64,000 nt of DNA from an uncultured Psychroserpens sp. (GTDB taxonomy: Bacteria > Bacteroidota > Bacteroidia > Flavobacteriales > Flavobacteriaceae), in assembly GCF_947503375.1 (NCBI RefSeq), contig NZ_CANNDQ010000005.1, positions 62,001 through 126,000 on the forward strand. Direction: 5' to 3'. Positions within the stretch are counted from its first letter, which is position 1; each line of letters opens with the position of its first letter. The notes below the pieces were generated by a model, which did not search any database, had not been told where the DNA came from, and saw only the letters and a list, made by a program, of their open reading frames with translations. A program made the position numbers and the translations under genes. Of this stretch, positions 27,219 through 35,988 are shown piece after piece.

Positions 27219-28040
27219 TTATAAAACAACTTTTTTTCTAATTACACCTTTAGAATTCGCATCTGAAATTTCAATGATGTAAACTCCAGTTGTTAGGTTA
27301 TTACCTTCAATTACATAACTGCTTCCATTAGTAGAGCCACTTAATACAGATTTGCCAGACATATCAAGTAGTCTATACGCTGTTGCTTCAGGTATGTTGT
27401 ATAGTCCGATACTTTTATTTAATGATACAATCTTTATCCTGTCAGCAGAAAACTCTTCAACACTTAAAGAGGTTTGACCAGCATTAATAGCTTCCCCTGG
27501 AGTTGAATTGTAAGCAAAATCCTTTAAGGTCATACTGTCTCCAGAAGCACTTACATCTAGTCGAGCCCAACCATAATGAGTATCAAGTCCAATATTAAAT
27601 CGCAAGCCTAAATATTTGTCAGTCACACCACACCAGTTACTACCACCAATACCATTGTAACAACTAGTATAATTTAATGTTCCTACAGCACCACTACCAT
27701 ACCATGTAGTTTGTCCTGAACTTATTGGGTCTCCAGCATTTAATGCAAAAGGATATAAATAAGTACCAGCGGAACCTAGCCAAGAATCTGTAGGATTAAT
27801 ACCATTAAAACCAACAGCTGGAGCATCGATTGTCCCTATACCAAAATCGTCAGTGCCATCATTGTTTAGATCGATAAATGTAGCAGATGCAGCATTACCT
27901 TCAGTTATGTCAGGATCAACATCTGTGTAGATAATTTGACCACTAGCCTCCGAAACACCAGCTAAAGCAACTGACAATGCGCTATATTGTAAGAGCTTTT
28001 GGGTTAATTTATTTGAATGATTGCGAGTAGTTTTTTTCAT
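27219..28040 (-). CDS. Exported protein with T9SS C-terminal sorting domain
   Basis: The 273-residue protein has an N-terminal signal region (about 1-35) and a stretch YTDVDPDITE with FIDLNNDGTDDFGIG, an Asp/Asn-rich calcium-binding-like loop. The last about 75 residues form a type A T9SS sorting domain (YNIPEATAYRLLDMSGKSVL, then LTTGVYIIEIS and terminal VIRKKVVL). It should be exported across the outer membrane by the gliding-linked secretion machinery. The central domain is not recognised. Confidence 0.8.
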   Translation of the reverse strand: MKKTTRNHSNKLTQKLLQYSALSVALAGVSEASGQIIYTDVDPDITEGNAASATFIDLNNDGTDDFGIGTIDAPAVGFNGINPTDSWLGSAGTYLYPFALNAGDPISSGQTTWYGSGAVGTLNYTSCYNGIGGSNWCGVTDKYLGLRFNIGLDTHYGWARLDVSASGDSMTLKDFAYNSTPGEAINAGQTSLSVEEFSADRIKIVSLNKSIGLYNIPEATAYRLLDMSGKSVLSGSTNGSSYVIEGNNLTTGVYIIEISDANSKGVIRKKVVL

Positions 28041-28138
28041 GATTAATTAGGTTTTGATTCTAAACTTTTGTTGTTTTATGACAACAAATAACTACTAAAC
28101 TTAGTGAAAGTTATAATCATTTGCAAGTTTTTACTAAT

Positions 28139-28288
28139 ATGGACCATTCAGATAAGAAAAATAACAATTATGTAATAGATAGTTTAGGGTCTTTAGGACT
28201 TTTAGCCTTTGGAGATATAGGTTTGCGTGAATGGAGAAAGTTTAAAAATAAAAATAATGCTGCAAAAAAGATAGATGAAGAAGAATAA
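28139..28288 (+). CDS. 49-residue micro-ORF upstream of the AlkP-TPR-sulfotransferase gene
   Basis: ATG at 28139 opens a frame of 49 codons beginning MDHSDKKNNNYVIDSLGSLG and ending with an acidic KKIDEEE tail. A short apolar stretch (LGSLGLLAFGDIGL, 16-29) could be a membrane-contact or amphipathic helix. Its stop (TAA, 28286-28288) overlaps the next gene, whose ATG is at 28275, by 14 bp, so the two are probably translationally coupled. I do not recognise a family. Its reality rests on position and overlap. Confidence 0.55.
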   Translation: MDHSDKKNNNYVIDSLGSLGLLAFGDIGLREWRKFKNKNNAAKKIDEEE

Positions 28289-30899
28289 AGTGTTGTTAAT
28301 AGGCTGGGACGCAGCAGACTGGAAATTAATATGGCCATTGATTGCCAAAGGAGAGATGCCAGCACTTAAGAAACTCATAAGCAATGGCGTATATGGTAAC
28401 ATGAGTACGATGAATCCTCCATACTCACCTATGCTGTGGTCATCTGTCGCCACTGGTAAGACACCAGATAAGCATGGTGTTCTAGGTTTTATCGAATTAA
28501 AGCCTAACCTACAAGGAATACAACCAGTTACTACTAATTCAAGAAAATCAAGAGCGCTTTGGAACATTCTACACAATCAAGGATATAAAAGTAATTTGGT
28601 AGGATGGTGGCCTAGTTTTCCTGCAGAACCAATAAATGGTGTTGTAGTTTCTGATAAATTCCAAAAAGTAAATAAAGATCCTAACAAAAAAAGCCCAATA
28701 TTAAAAGGAACAATTCACCCTGAATCTTTTGTTGAAAAACTTCATGATCTAAGAATGTTTCCTTATGAGGTTACTGAAGCACATATTTTGCCTTGTATTC
28801 CAAAAGCAAGAGAAATAGACCAAGATAAAGATAATGGACTCAATACATTCGCTAAGATCCTTTCAGAGAACACATCTGTACATGCTGCTGCAACAAATCT
28901 AATTAGAACTACTAATTGGGATTTCATGGCTGTTTATTATGATTTAATAGATCATTTCTGTCACGCTTTTATGAAATTCCATCCACCCAAACAAAACTCT
29001 GTTTCACAACATAAGTTTGATATCTATAAGGATGCTGTGGTGAGTGCTTATAAAATTCAAGATATGATGCTTGAACGCACAATGGATTTAGTAGATGATG
29101 ATACAACTATAATACTTATGTCTGATCATGGTTTTGAGTCTGCTAAAAAGCGAATTTCGAAAATGCCAAAATATCCAGCTGCTCCTGCTCTAGAACATAG
29201 ACAGTTTGGGATTTTTGTTGCTTCTGGACCTAATATAAAAAAAAATCAAAAAGTATTTGGTTTGGGATTAATAGATATTGCGCCTACTATTTTACATATG
29301 TTCAATTTACCTATTGGTAACGATATGGATGGAAAGGTAGCATTAGATATTTTTAAAAGCACACAATTGCCAACATATATTGATAGCTGGGAGACTGTTA
29401 AAGGTGATTTTGCAGAACTTGAAAATGATATTAATAGTAATGATTTATTAAGCGATCGAGAAACCATGCAGCAATTGGTAGATCTTGGTTATATAGACAA
29501 ACCAGATGAGGACATTGAAATAGCGATTTTGAAAACTCAATGTGAGCTAAAGCATAATTTGGCAAGGGTTTATTTAGGTAAAAAGGATTATAACACTTCA
29601 AATAAACTTCTACTAGAGTTAATTGAGACAGATTACCCAACCTATCAAAAACATGATGTTGAAGGCAAGAATAAAAAGAGATCAATAATACAAGGTATTA
29701 AAGAAGGAGACTCTGTAGTTGATGTGATTCCATTTTATATGGATTTGCTCACTATCAGTTTAATTCAAAATAAGTTTGATAAAGCTGAACATTATTTAAG
29801 TAAGTTAAGAATTTTAGATAAAAAATTCGAATTGAATACTTATTTTTCTGAAGCTAAGATTCTAGTGGCTAAAGGGAAGGTTAACCAAGCATTGAATTTG
29901 CTCCAGAAGGCAAAAGATAAAAGACCAAATGGAGATGTTTGGTATCAGATAGGAAAAATCTATGTTCAATTGAACGATTATGAAAAAGCAAAAGAAGCAT
30001 TTGAAAACGCTATAGACTTTGAAGTAGATAGGGCAAAATATCACCAAGCATTAGCAACAGTTCTATTGCGTTTAGATGATTTTGAAACAGCAGCAGAACA
30101 TGCGCTTACAGCTATTGAATTGGTTAAATATTTTCCTGAAGCGCACTATGCTTTAGGAGAGGCTTTAGAGAAGCTAGGAGATCTTGATAATGCTAAGCTT
30201 GCTTATGAAATGGCATCAAAATTAAAGCCTAAAGAACATGTTAGAGCTAAAGCTGCAATTGATAACCTAGATGAAAAACGGTTAGAGTCATCACTAATAA
30301 GCCAAAAGCCAAATTACAAGCATAGAAAAGATCAAATAGTAATCGTCTCAGGGTTGCCACGTTCTGGAACCTCATTAATGATGCAAATGCTTCACAAGGG
30401 AGGTTTAGAAGTTCTTACAGATGAGAATAGAAAACCAGATGCGTCTAATCCAAAAGGATATTTTGAATATGACCCTGTGATGTCTATACACAAAGATAAC
30501 TCCTGGTTGGAGTTGGCTAAAAATAAAACAGTAAAAGTCGTAGCACCATTATTAAAATTCCTTGATCCACAGTATAGATATAAAGTAGTATTTATGAATA
30601 GAGACCTAACAGAACTAGTTAAGTCACAACAAAAAATGATAGGAAAATCTCCTGATGAATTACCATTAAAACTTTTTGAAGCTTACAAGAAACAGCTTAA
30701 TCAGATACGTATATGGGAGAATAAAGAACCTAATGTAGAACTCATTTATATAAACTACAAAGATGTACTAAATGATACAAACCTTATAATAGATAAAGTG
30801 ATGTCATTTATTTGTCGTCCATTAGATAAGGATAAAATGAAATCATGTATTGATAAGTCGTTATATAGAAACCAGAATATAAAAAAAGAGCTACCATAA
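28275..30899 (+). CDS. AlkP-superfamily phosphodiesterase fused to TPRs and a sulfotransferase domain
   Basis: The 874-residue protein lacks a signal peptide. Part 1 (1-390) is an alkaline-phosphatase-superfamily, type I phosphodiesterase-like domain with a complete two-metal site by motif: Asp12 (GWDAADW), nucleophile Ser51 (PPYSPMLWSSVATGKTP), Asp223 and His227 (YYDLIDHF), Asp284-His285 (MSDHGFES) and His308 (ALEHRQFG). Part 2 (about 410-675) is TPR-like helical hairpins. Part 3 (688-874) is a sulfotransferase with a PAPS 5'-phosphosulfate loop SGLPRSGTS (692-700) and a 3'-phosphate motif RDLTELVKS (Arg776, Ser784). Substrate unknown; the combination suggests one protein that removes a phosphate or sulfate ester and adds a sulfate. 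Confidence 0.85.
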   Translation: MKKNKVLLIGWDAADWKLIWPLIAKGEMPALKKLISNGVYGNMSTMNPPYSPMLWSSVATGKTPDKHGVLGFIELKPNLQGIQPVTTNSRKSRALWNILHNQGYKSNLVGWWPSFPAEPINGVVVSDKFQKVNKDPNKKSPILKGTIHPESFVEKLHDLRMFPYEVTEAHILPCIPKAREIDQDKDNGLNTFAKILSENTSVHAAATNLIRTTNWDFMAVYYDLIDHFCHAFMKFHPPKQNSVSQHKFDIYKDAVVSAYKIQDMMLERTMDLVDDDTTIILMSDHGFESAKKRISKMPKYPAAPALEHRQFGIFVASGPNIKKNQKVFGLGLIDIAPTILHMFNLPIGNDMDGKVALDIFKSTQLPTYIDSWETVKGDFAELENDINSNDLLSDRETMQQLVDLGYIDKPDEDIEIAILKTQCELKHNLARVYLGKKDYNTSNKLLLELIETDYPTYQKHDVEGKNKKRSIIQGIKEGDSVVDVIPFYMDLLTISLIQNKFDKAEHYLSKLRILDKKFELNTYFSEAKILVAKGKVNQALNLLQKAKDKRPNGDVWYQIGKIYVQLNDYEKAKEAFENAIDFEVDRAKYHQALATVLLRLDDFETAAEHALTAIELVKYFPEAHYALGEALEKLGDLDNAKLAYEMASKLKPKEHVRAKAAIDNLDEKRLESSLISQKPNYKHRKDQIVIVSGLPRSGTSLMMQMLHKGGLEVLTDENRKPDASNPKGYFEYDPVMSIHKDNSWLELAKNKTVKVVAPLLKFLDPQYRYKVVFMNRDLTELVKSQQKMIGKSPDELPLKLFEAYKKQLNQIRIWENKEPNVELIYINYKDVLNDTNLIIDKVMSFICRPLDKDKMKSCIDKSLYRNQNIKKELP

Positions 30900-30911
30900 A
30901 GTAGCTCTTTT
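30884..30911. terminator. Terminator overlapping the fusion-gene stop
   Basis: AAAAGAGCTAC and GTAGCTCTTTT (30901-30911) form a stem whose 5' arm encodes the last codons of the fusion protein. It lies between convergent genes and can serve both strands. Confidence 0.75.
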
Positions 30912-30930
30912 ATATTTGTGAGAATTTTGT

Positions 30931-32184
30931 TTATTGCTTCAAAATCTTAATGGTTTGTGTCTTACCTTGTATAGTAACCTTAGCTAAATATACACCATCT
31001 TGTAACTCAGCCATCCCAACAACTTCAGTGTTTTGAGATAATTGCTTATTAATTACTTGTTGTCCAAGAATGTTATATAATTCAATATTATCTAAAGGTA
31101 AACTTGATGAGTTAAGCGTTAAATCATCAGTATCTTTATTATACGAATGTGTAAATGTGTTAGCATCAAATTCATTTACACTTAAAGCAGCGTCAACTTC
31201 TACACTAAAAAGAAATAATATACCACTCGATAATACTGGAGTTGTAGCATGAATACCAACATAAAAATCGCCATCAGCCATTGGTGTATAAGTTGCTGTG
31301 TCTGTGTAAGCTTGTGATATTGGGTCATTTCCCATTGTATCTCCAAAAGTACCAACTGCAGTTATATTAGAGTAAGATCCTATAACTGATTGACTAGCAG
31401 CAGTTGACGAAGGAGCGTCTAAAATAACAATGTCAAAAGATTCATTAGCTGGGACTGGATTATCAAGCGCGTTATAGTTAACAGTAACTGAATATTCAGT
31501 ACCATTAACGCCATTAAATACAGGCAAGAATAACCAATCATCTTTTGTTACTGTTGGATTTGGAGGGAAAATAAGCCCAACACTATCGTTAGTGCCATCT
31601 CCATCTAAATCATTGCCATTATTAAGTCCCCAAGCAGCACCATCGGCATCAACATTTTCAATAGTGTAGCAGGCAATTAAAGTATTAATGTCTCCAAAAC
31701 TATAAGAATACGGAAGGTTCGTAGAGCAATCAACAGGAGTTTCTGTGAGTTCAAAATCAAAACCTCCAGCATCCCAACGATCATCAAATGCAAAAATATA
31801 TGTTGTTCCGTTTGTTACTGGAAATGTTGCATTAGAGAGATAGTTCATGTTTGCTACATCTACATCATCACTTCCAGCGATACACGTAAGGGCACCACAA
31901 GCACCTTCATAAACATGTAATCTGGTATCACCACCTGCATTGGCAGGTAAGTTAGTGTTAATATTAACAACACCATCTGTAGTTGCAGTGAACGAAAACC
32001 ATTCACCAGCACTTCTAGCGCCACCAGCATTGGCAGCACACTCTGGTAATGGTATATCTGTACCATCAACAGCAGCAACTGTTGTAGTACCTGCTGTTAC
32101 TGCCAAAGCAGTAGCGCAAGTGTCTTGAGCATTACTTATTGTAAATGCTAAAAAAGTAAAAAATAATAAAGTAATTTTTTTCAT
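30931..32184 (-). CDS. Exported protein with T9SS sorting domain
   Basis: The 417-residue protein has a signal peptide (1-19, ending SNAQ). It has a beta-rich pre-peptidase-C-like or DUF-type N-terminal part (about 20-150) with Cys pairs (CATALAV, ACGALTCIAGSDDVD) and a jelly-roll-like central part (155-330) with the DLDGDGTNDS acidic loop. The T9SS type A sorting domain covers about 345-417 (LDNIELYNILGQQVINKQ, ending IQGKTQTIKILKQ). It is an exported surface or secreted protein of unknown ligand. Confidence 0.8.
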   Translation of the reverse strand: MKKITLLFFTFLAFTISNAQDTCATALAVTAGTTTVAAVDGTDIPLPECAANAGGARSAGEWFSFTATTDGVVNINTNLPANAGGDTRLHVYEGACGALTCIAGSDDVDVANMNYLSNATFPVTNGTTYIFAFDDRWDAGGFDFELTETPVDCSTNLPYSYSFGDINTLIACYTIENVDADGAAWGLNNGNDLDGDGTNDSVGLIFPPNPTVTKDDWLFLPVFNGVNGTEYSVTVNYNALDNPVPANESFDIVILDAPSSTAASQSVIGSYSNITAVGTFGDTMGNDPISQAYTDTATYTPMADGDFYVGIHATTPVLSSGILFLFSVEVDAALSVNEFDANTFTHSYNKDTDDLTLNSSSLPLDNIELYNILGQQVINKQLSQNTEVVGMAELQDGVYLAKVTIQGKTQTIKILKQ

Positions 32185-32308
32185 AAGATTATGTTTTATA
32201 ATTGATTCTAAAAATAAATATACAAAAAAATCAATGCGATACTCTGTTTATTAGCGTAATCTTAATAATAAATCTGAGTCTTAAGTAAGGCAAGTCTAAG
32301 TTAATTAG

Positions 32309-32316
32309 TAATTTTG
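32309..32316 (+). promoter_or_regulatory. Bacteroidota -7 element upstream of the polyprenyl synthetase gene
   Basis: TAATTTTG fits TAnnTTTG and lies 27 bp before the TTG start at 32343. Confidence 0.5.
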
Positions 32317-32342
32317 TCTTTAGAAAAAATGCAGAGTTTTCC

Positions 32343-33320
32343 TTGAAAATAACCGAACAAATAAAACAGCCAATAGCTTACGAGATGGAGCTTTTTGAAC
32401 AAAAGTTCTTACTTTCAATGTCGAGTAAAGTGGCACTATTAAATAGAATTACACATTACATCGTTAACCGCAAAGGAAAGCAGATGCGGCCTATGTTTGT
32501 TTTTTTAGTCGCAAAAATGGTTGCTAATGGACAAGTTAGTGAGCGTACATATCGAGGCGCTTCAGTTATTGAGTTGATTCATACCGCAACATTAGTGCAT
32601 GATGATGTGGTTGATGATAGTAATCGAAGACGAGGCTTTTTCTCTATCAATGCACTTTGGAAAAATAAAATAGCCGTACTTATTGGCGACTATCTCTTAT
32701 CAAAAGGCTTACTCTTATCAATAGATAATAACGATTTTGATCTTCTGAAAATTATTTCCGTATCGGTTAAGGAAATGAGTGAAGGGGAACTGCTTCAAAT
32801 CGAAAAGGCTAGACAACTCGATATTACTGAAACGATATATTATGATATTATTCGTCAAAAAACAGCAACACTCATTGCTGCTTGTTGTAGTCTTGGAGCT
32901 GCTTCAGTGAAACCAAACACATCTGAAGTAGAAACAATGCGTAAATTTGGTGAGCTCATCGGTATGGCATTTCAAATTAAAGATGATTTATTTGATTATG
33001 GCGATGAAGCTATAGGTAAGCCAACAGGGATTGACATAAAAGAACAAAAAATGACCTTGCCACTCATTTATGCACTTAATAACTGTAGCAAAAAAGAAAA
33101 ATATTGGCTCATCAACTCAATAAAAAACCATAATAAAGATAAAAAAAGAGTAAAAGAAGTTATTGCTTTTGTAAAGCAGAATAATGGACTGGATTATGCC
33201 ATAACAAAAATGAAGTCGTTTCAAGAAGAGGCGCTTCAAATTTTAAGCACATATCCAAGATCTGAATATCGAGATGCTCTAGAACTTATGGTGAACTATG
33301 TTATTGATAGAAAAAAATAA
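32343..33320 (+). CDS. Polyprenyl diphosphate synthase
   Basis: It extends isoprenyl diphosphates for quinone or other lipid carriers. The 325-residue protein shows the first aspartate-rich motif HDDVVDDSNRRRG (FARM) and the second KDDLFDYGDE (SARM), with GKQMRP near the N-terminus. The chain length is not determinable here; Bacteroidota homologues are usually annotated as octaprenyl or hexaprenyl synthases for menaquinone. The start is TTG: the ATG at 32329 is out of frame, and the homologous N-terminus (KITEQIKQPI) follows the TTG directly. Confidence 0.92.
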   Translation: MKITEQIKQPIAYEMELFEQKFLLSMSSKVALLNRITHYIVNRKGKQMRPMFVFLVAKMVANGQVSERTYRGASVIELIHTATLVHDDVVDDSNRRRGFFSINALWKNKIAVLIGDYLLSKGLLLSIDNNDFDLLKIISVSVKEMSEGELLQIEKARQLDITETIYYDIIRQKTATLIAACCSLGAASVKPNTSEVETMRKFGELIGMAFQIKDDLFDYGDEAIGKPTGIDIKEQKMTLPLIYALNNCSKKEKYWLINSIKNHNKDKKRVKEVIAFVKQNNGLDYAITKMKSFQEEALQILSTYPRSEYRDALELMVNYVIDRKK

Positions 33321-33372
33321 CTAGTTTACTTTCAGTTGATTACTGTGGTTTTTGCAAAAAAAAAGATCATCA

Positions 33373-33400
33373 GGCAACCTTTTTCATCATACCTGCGTCT
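33373..33400 (+). promoter_or_regulatory. Candidate ECF sigma promoter
   Basis: GGCAACC (33373-33379), a 16-bp spacer and CGTCT (33396-33400) have the AAC/CGTC pattern of ECF-type promoters, 30 bp before the sigma-factor gene. Unlike neighbours, no TAnnTTTG element is seen here, which fits autoregulation of the sigma operon. Confidence 0.6.
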
Positions 33401-33430
33401 TTATAAATAGAAGACCTAAAAACAACTAAT

Positions 33431-33994
33431 TTGAAAGTTATTCAGTTACATAATAATAACACTACACTTTTAAAAAAAGCTGCAAAAAATGATCGTGAAG
33501 CACAACACGAGTTGTTTAAAGTGCATGCACCGAAAATGTTAAGCGTTTGCAGATATTACATAAAAGATATTCAAAATGCAGAGTCAGTTATGCTTAACGC
33601 ATTTTTTAAGGCTTTTGTTAATTTGAAGCGCTTTAAACATAAAGGAAGTTTTGAAGGTTGGCTTAGAAAAATAATGGTTAGAGAATCCATTACATTTTTA
33701 AGGCAGCAAAAGAAAGTAGAATTTTCAGTTGAAGATGTTGTCATACCTCAAAATCATTCTAACAATATTGATACAGAAATAGAAGTTGCTCAAATTCAGC
33801 AATTAATTGATGAGCTTCCAGAAGGTTATAGAATGGTTTTTGTAATGTATGCGATAGAAGGGTATAAGCATTTCGAAATAGCTAAGATGCTTGATATAAC
33901 AGAAGGGACTTCAAAATCACAATTATTTAAGGCAAGACAGTTGCTTCAGAAAAAGATTAAAGAATTAAACACAACGAGTTATGGCACCAATTAA
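33431..33994 (+). CDS. ECF-type RNA polymerase sigma-70 factor
   Basis: The 187-residue protein has region 2 (about 25-90; VCRYYIKDIQNAESVMLNAF and FKGWLRKIMVRE-like SFEGWLRKIMVRESITFL) and region 4 (about 130-180; LPEGYRMVFVMYAIEGYKH, EIAKMLDITEGTSKSQLFKA) typical of extracytoplasmic-function sigma factors. It starts with TTG at 33431. It overlaps the next gene by 14 bp, the usual arrangement of ECF sigma with its membrane partner. The trigger is unknown. Confidence 0.92.
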   Translation: MKVIQLHNNNTTLLKKAAKNDREAQHELFKVHAPKMLSVCRYYIKDIQNAESVMLNAFFKAFVNLKRFKHKGSFEGWLRKIMVRESITFLRQQKKVEFSVEDVVIPQNHSNNIDTEIEVAQIQQLIDELPEGYRMVFVMYAIEGYKHFEIAKMLDITEGTSKSQLFKARQLLQKKIKELNTTSYGTN

Positions 33995-34760
33995 GTTTGA
34001 AGATAAATTAAAGGAGCGCCTTGAAAAGCGAAATTTGCAACCAACACCTACTGCTTGGGATCAATTGTCTAATCGTTTAGATACGCATGAGCGAAGCAGT
34101 AATAAAATGTATTTTTGGTGGTTAGGCATTGCTGCAAGTTTTATTGGAATACTTTTTATATCAATTCAGTTCTTCGGAAACTCTGATATTGAAAAAGATT
34201 CACAACATATTGTAAATACTGAACTTTATAATGAAACATCAAATGAGATTATCACTGAATCTAATGTTAAGGAAACCATAGAAGAATCTAATAGCAATGA
34301 GATGAATTCACATAAGCCTTTTAAAACAATAATTAAATCACCTACTACAGTTGCTGAACGTATCGAAAGTGTTGAAACAAAATCTAATCCTACTCACAAT
34401 CAAAAGATCATTTTAAATCAAAATCAAGTCATTGCTAGCACAAATGAAATGGAGAAGGCTACTGCCATAACCTTATCGCCTGAAGACACTAAAGTCTTAG
34501 AGGTAGTCACACAAATCAACAAATTACAAGCTAACGGAAATGTAGTTACAGATGAAGAAATCGACATGCTCTTGAAACAAGCAGAGAAAGAAATTTTAAA
34601 ACAACGTTTACATAACAAAGCCACAAGAACAGTTGACGCCAATGTACTGCTTCAAGACGTTGAAGCCGATTTGGATCAATCATTTAGAACAAAGGTATTT
34701 GAAGCTCTAAAAGCGAGTTATGGAACAGTAAAAACTGCAGTTGCTGAACGCAATAACTAA
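33981..34760 (+). CDS. Membrane protein, putative anti-sigma or sigma-linked regulator
   Basis: The 259-residue protein has an N-terminal cytosolic helix region (1-42; KLKERLEKRNLQPTPTAWDQL), a single transmembrane segment at about 43-64 (MYFWWLGIAASFIGILFISI), and a long hydrophilic periplasmic part with a helical C-terminus. That is the topology of anti-sigma factors, and it overlaps the sigma gene by 14 bp. The PTxxAWDQLSxRL segment recurs in Bacteroidota proteins encoded next to ECF sigma factors. The role as anti-sigma is inferred from position and topology. Confidence 0.7.
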   Translation: MAPIKFEDKLKERLEKRNLQPTPTAWDQLSNRLDTHERSSNKMYFWWLGIAASFIGILFISIQFFGNSDIEKDSQHIVNTELYNETSNEIITESNVKETIEESNSNEMNSHKPFKTIIKSPTTVAERIESVETKSNPTHNQKIILNQNQVIASTNEMEKATAITLSPEDTKVLEVVTQINKLQANGNVVTDEEIDMLLKQAEKEILKQRLHNKATRTVDANVLLQDVEADLDQSFRTKVFEALKASYGTVKTAVAERNN

Positions 34761-34844
34761 AGCGTTTTTATAGAGGTTTCATTTACAAGAATTTCAATCA
34801 GAAAACGAAAGTTTAAACTCTAGAACAATTAAAAAACAAACATT

Positions 34845-35939
34845 ATGAACACCATTACTAAACAAGTAGTGCTAATCTTCTTATGTCTTATAGCAAATAC
34901 AATTAGCGCACAAGAACAACAACAAGATTCAATAATAACTGATAATCATACTTTTAAGAGAATGCAGATTTCAAAGTTAGAAAAGTTGAAAGATCAAATT
35001 CAAACCGAAGAACGCGAGTTTTTGAAATCTGAAGTTGAAGCTATAAATATTCGTTTAGAAAAAAAAGAGATCACACAATTTGAGGCAGATAAACTCAAGC
35101 AGGAAGCAGCTCAAAAACGTGCTGCAAATATTGAAGACCGTATCGCGATTATTGATACTAAAATTGCTTTAATTGAAAGAAATGAGTATAAGCAAGTTGA
35201 TTTAGATGAAGGAACCGAAGAGTTAGCATTTAGTGTAGGAAAAGACGGTTTATATATTAATATCAGACCTGGTGAGAAGAAGAGAAAAACACCAAAATTT
35301 GACAAACGAACCACAACTGACTTAGTCTTCGCTATTGGTATTAATAATGCTTTTATTGATGGCGAATCTATAGGAGATTCTTATAGTGTCTTAGGTTCAG
35401 GTTTTGTAGAGTTGGGTTTGGCGTGGAAAACGAGAGTATTTCAAAATTCTAATGCGGTTCGTTTAAAATATGGATTTTCTTTTCAATGGAATAAGTTCTC
35501 ACCTAAAGATGATAGGTATTTTGTTCAAGATGGTAATACCACAATGCTCGATCAATTTCCAAGTGATTTAAGAGAATCTGAATTTAGAGTTACAAATTTG
35601 GTTGTTCCTATTCACTTTGAGTTTGGACCATCAAAAAAGATTGAAAAGAAAACGTATTTTAGATATTCAACGCGTAAACAATTCAAAATTGGTATAGGAG
35701 GTTATGCAGGATTCAATATTGGTACTCAGCAAAAACTAAGATTCAAGGAAGATGGAGATCGTGTTAAACAAAAAATTAAACGTAATTACAATACATCAGA
35801 TTTTGTATATGGACTAAGCACTTATATTGGTGTAGGAAACACAAGTTTATATTTTAAATATGATCTAAACACGGTGTTTAAGGATCAAGTTACAGATCAA
35901 AACAATGTTTCGTTAGGTTTAAGATTTGATTTTGATTAG
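34845..35939 (+). CDS. Exported coiled-coil plus outer-membrane beta-barrel-like protein
   Basis: The 364-residue protein has a signal peptide ending ISAQ (about residue 23), a charged coiled-coil region (about 35-110) and a beta-strand-rich C-terminal part (about 145-364; IGINNAFIDGE, IGIGGYAGFNIG, NNVSLGLRFDFD) that resembles outer-membrane porin-like barrels ending in an aromatic. It is third in the sigma-factor operon, so it is a likely target or reporter of envelope stress. I do not recognise a named family. Confidence 0.65.
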   Translation: MNTITKQVVLIFLCLIANTISAQEQQQDSIITDNHTFKRMQISKLEKLKDQIQTEEREFLKSEVEAINIRLEKKEITQFEADKLKQEAAQKRAANIEDRIAIIDTKIALIERNEYKQVDLDEGTEELAFSVGKDGLYINIRPGEKKRKTPKFDKRTTTDLVFAIGINNAFIDGESIGDSYSVLGSGFVELGLAWKTRVFQNSNAVRLKYGFSFQWNKFSPKDDRYFVQDGNTTMLDQFPSDLRESEFRVTNLVVPIHFEFGPSKKIEKKTYFRYSTRKQFKIGIGGYAGFNIGTQQKLRFKEDGDRVKQKIKRNYNTSDFVYGLSTYIGVGNTSLYFKYDLNTVFKDQVTDQNNVSLGLRFDFD

Positions 35940-35944
35940 CTTTT

Positions 35945-35988
35945 AAAAAACAGGCTTTAAAAATTTTGTTTTCAAGCCTGTTTTTTTT
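35945..35988. terminator. Terminator after the sigma operon
   Basis: AAAAACAGGCTT and AAGCCTGTTTTTT form a stem with a long T-run after it, between convergent genes (stop at 35939 and stop at 35987). Confidence 0.8.

Noticed and set aside
32329..32342. ATG just before the polyprenyl synthetase gene as its start
   Set aside because: It is out of frame by two bases with the coding sequence.
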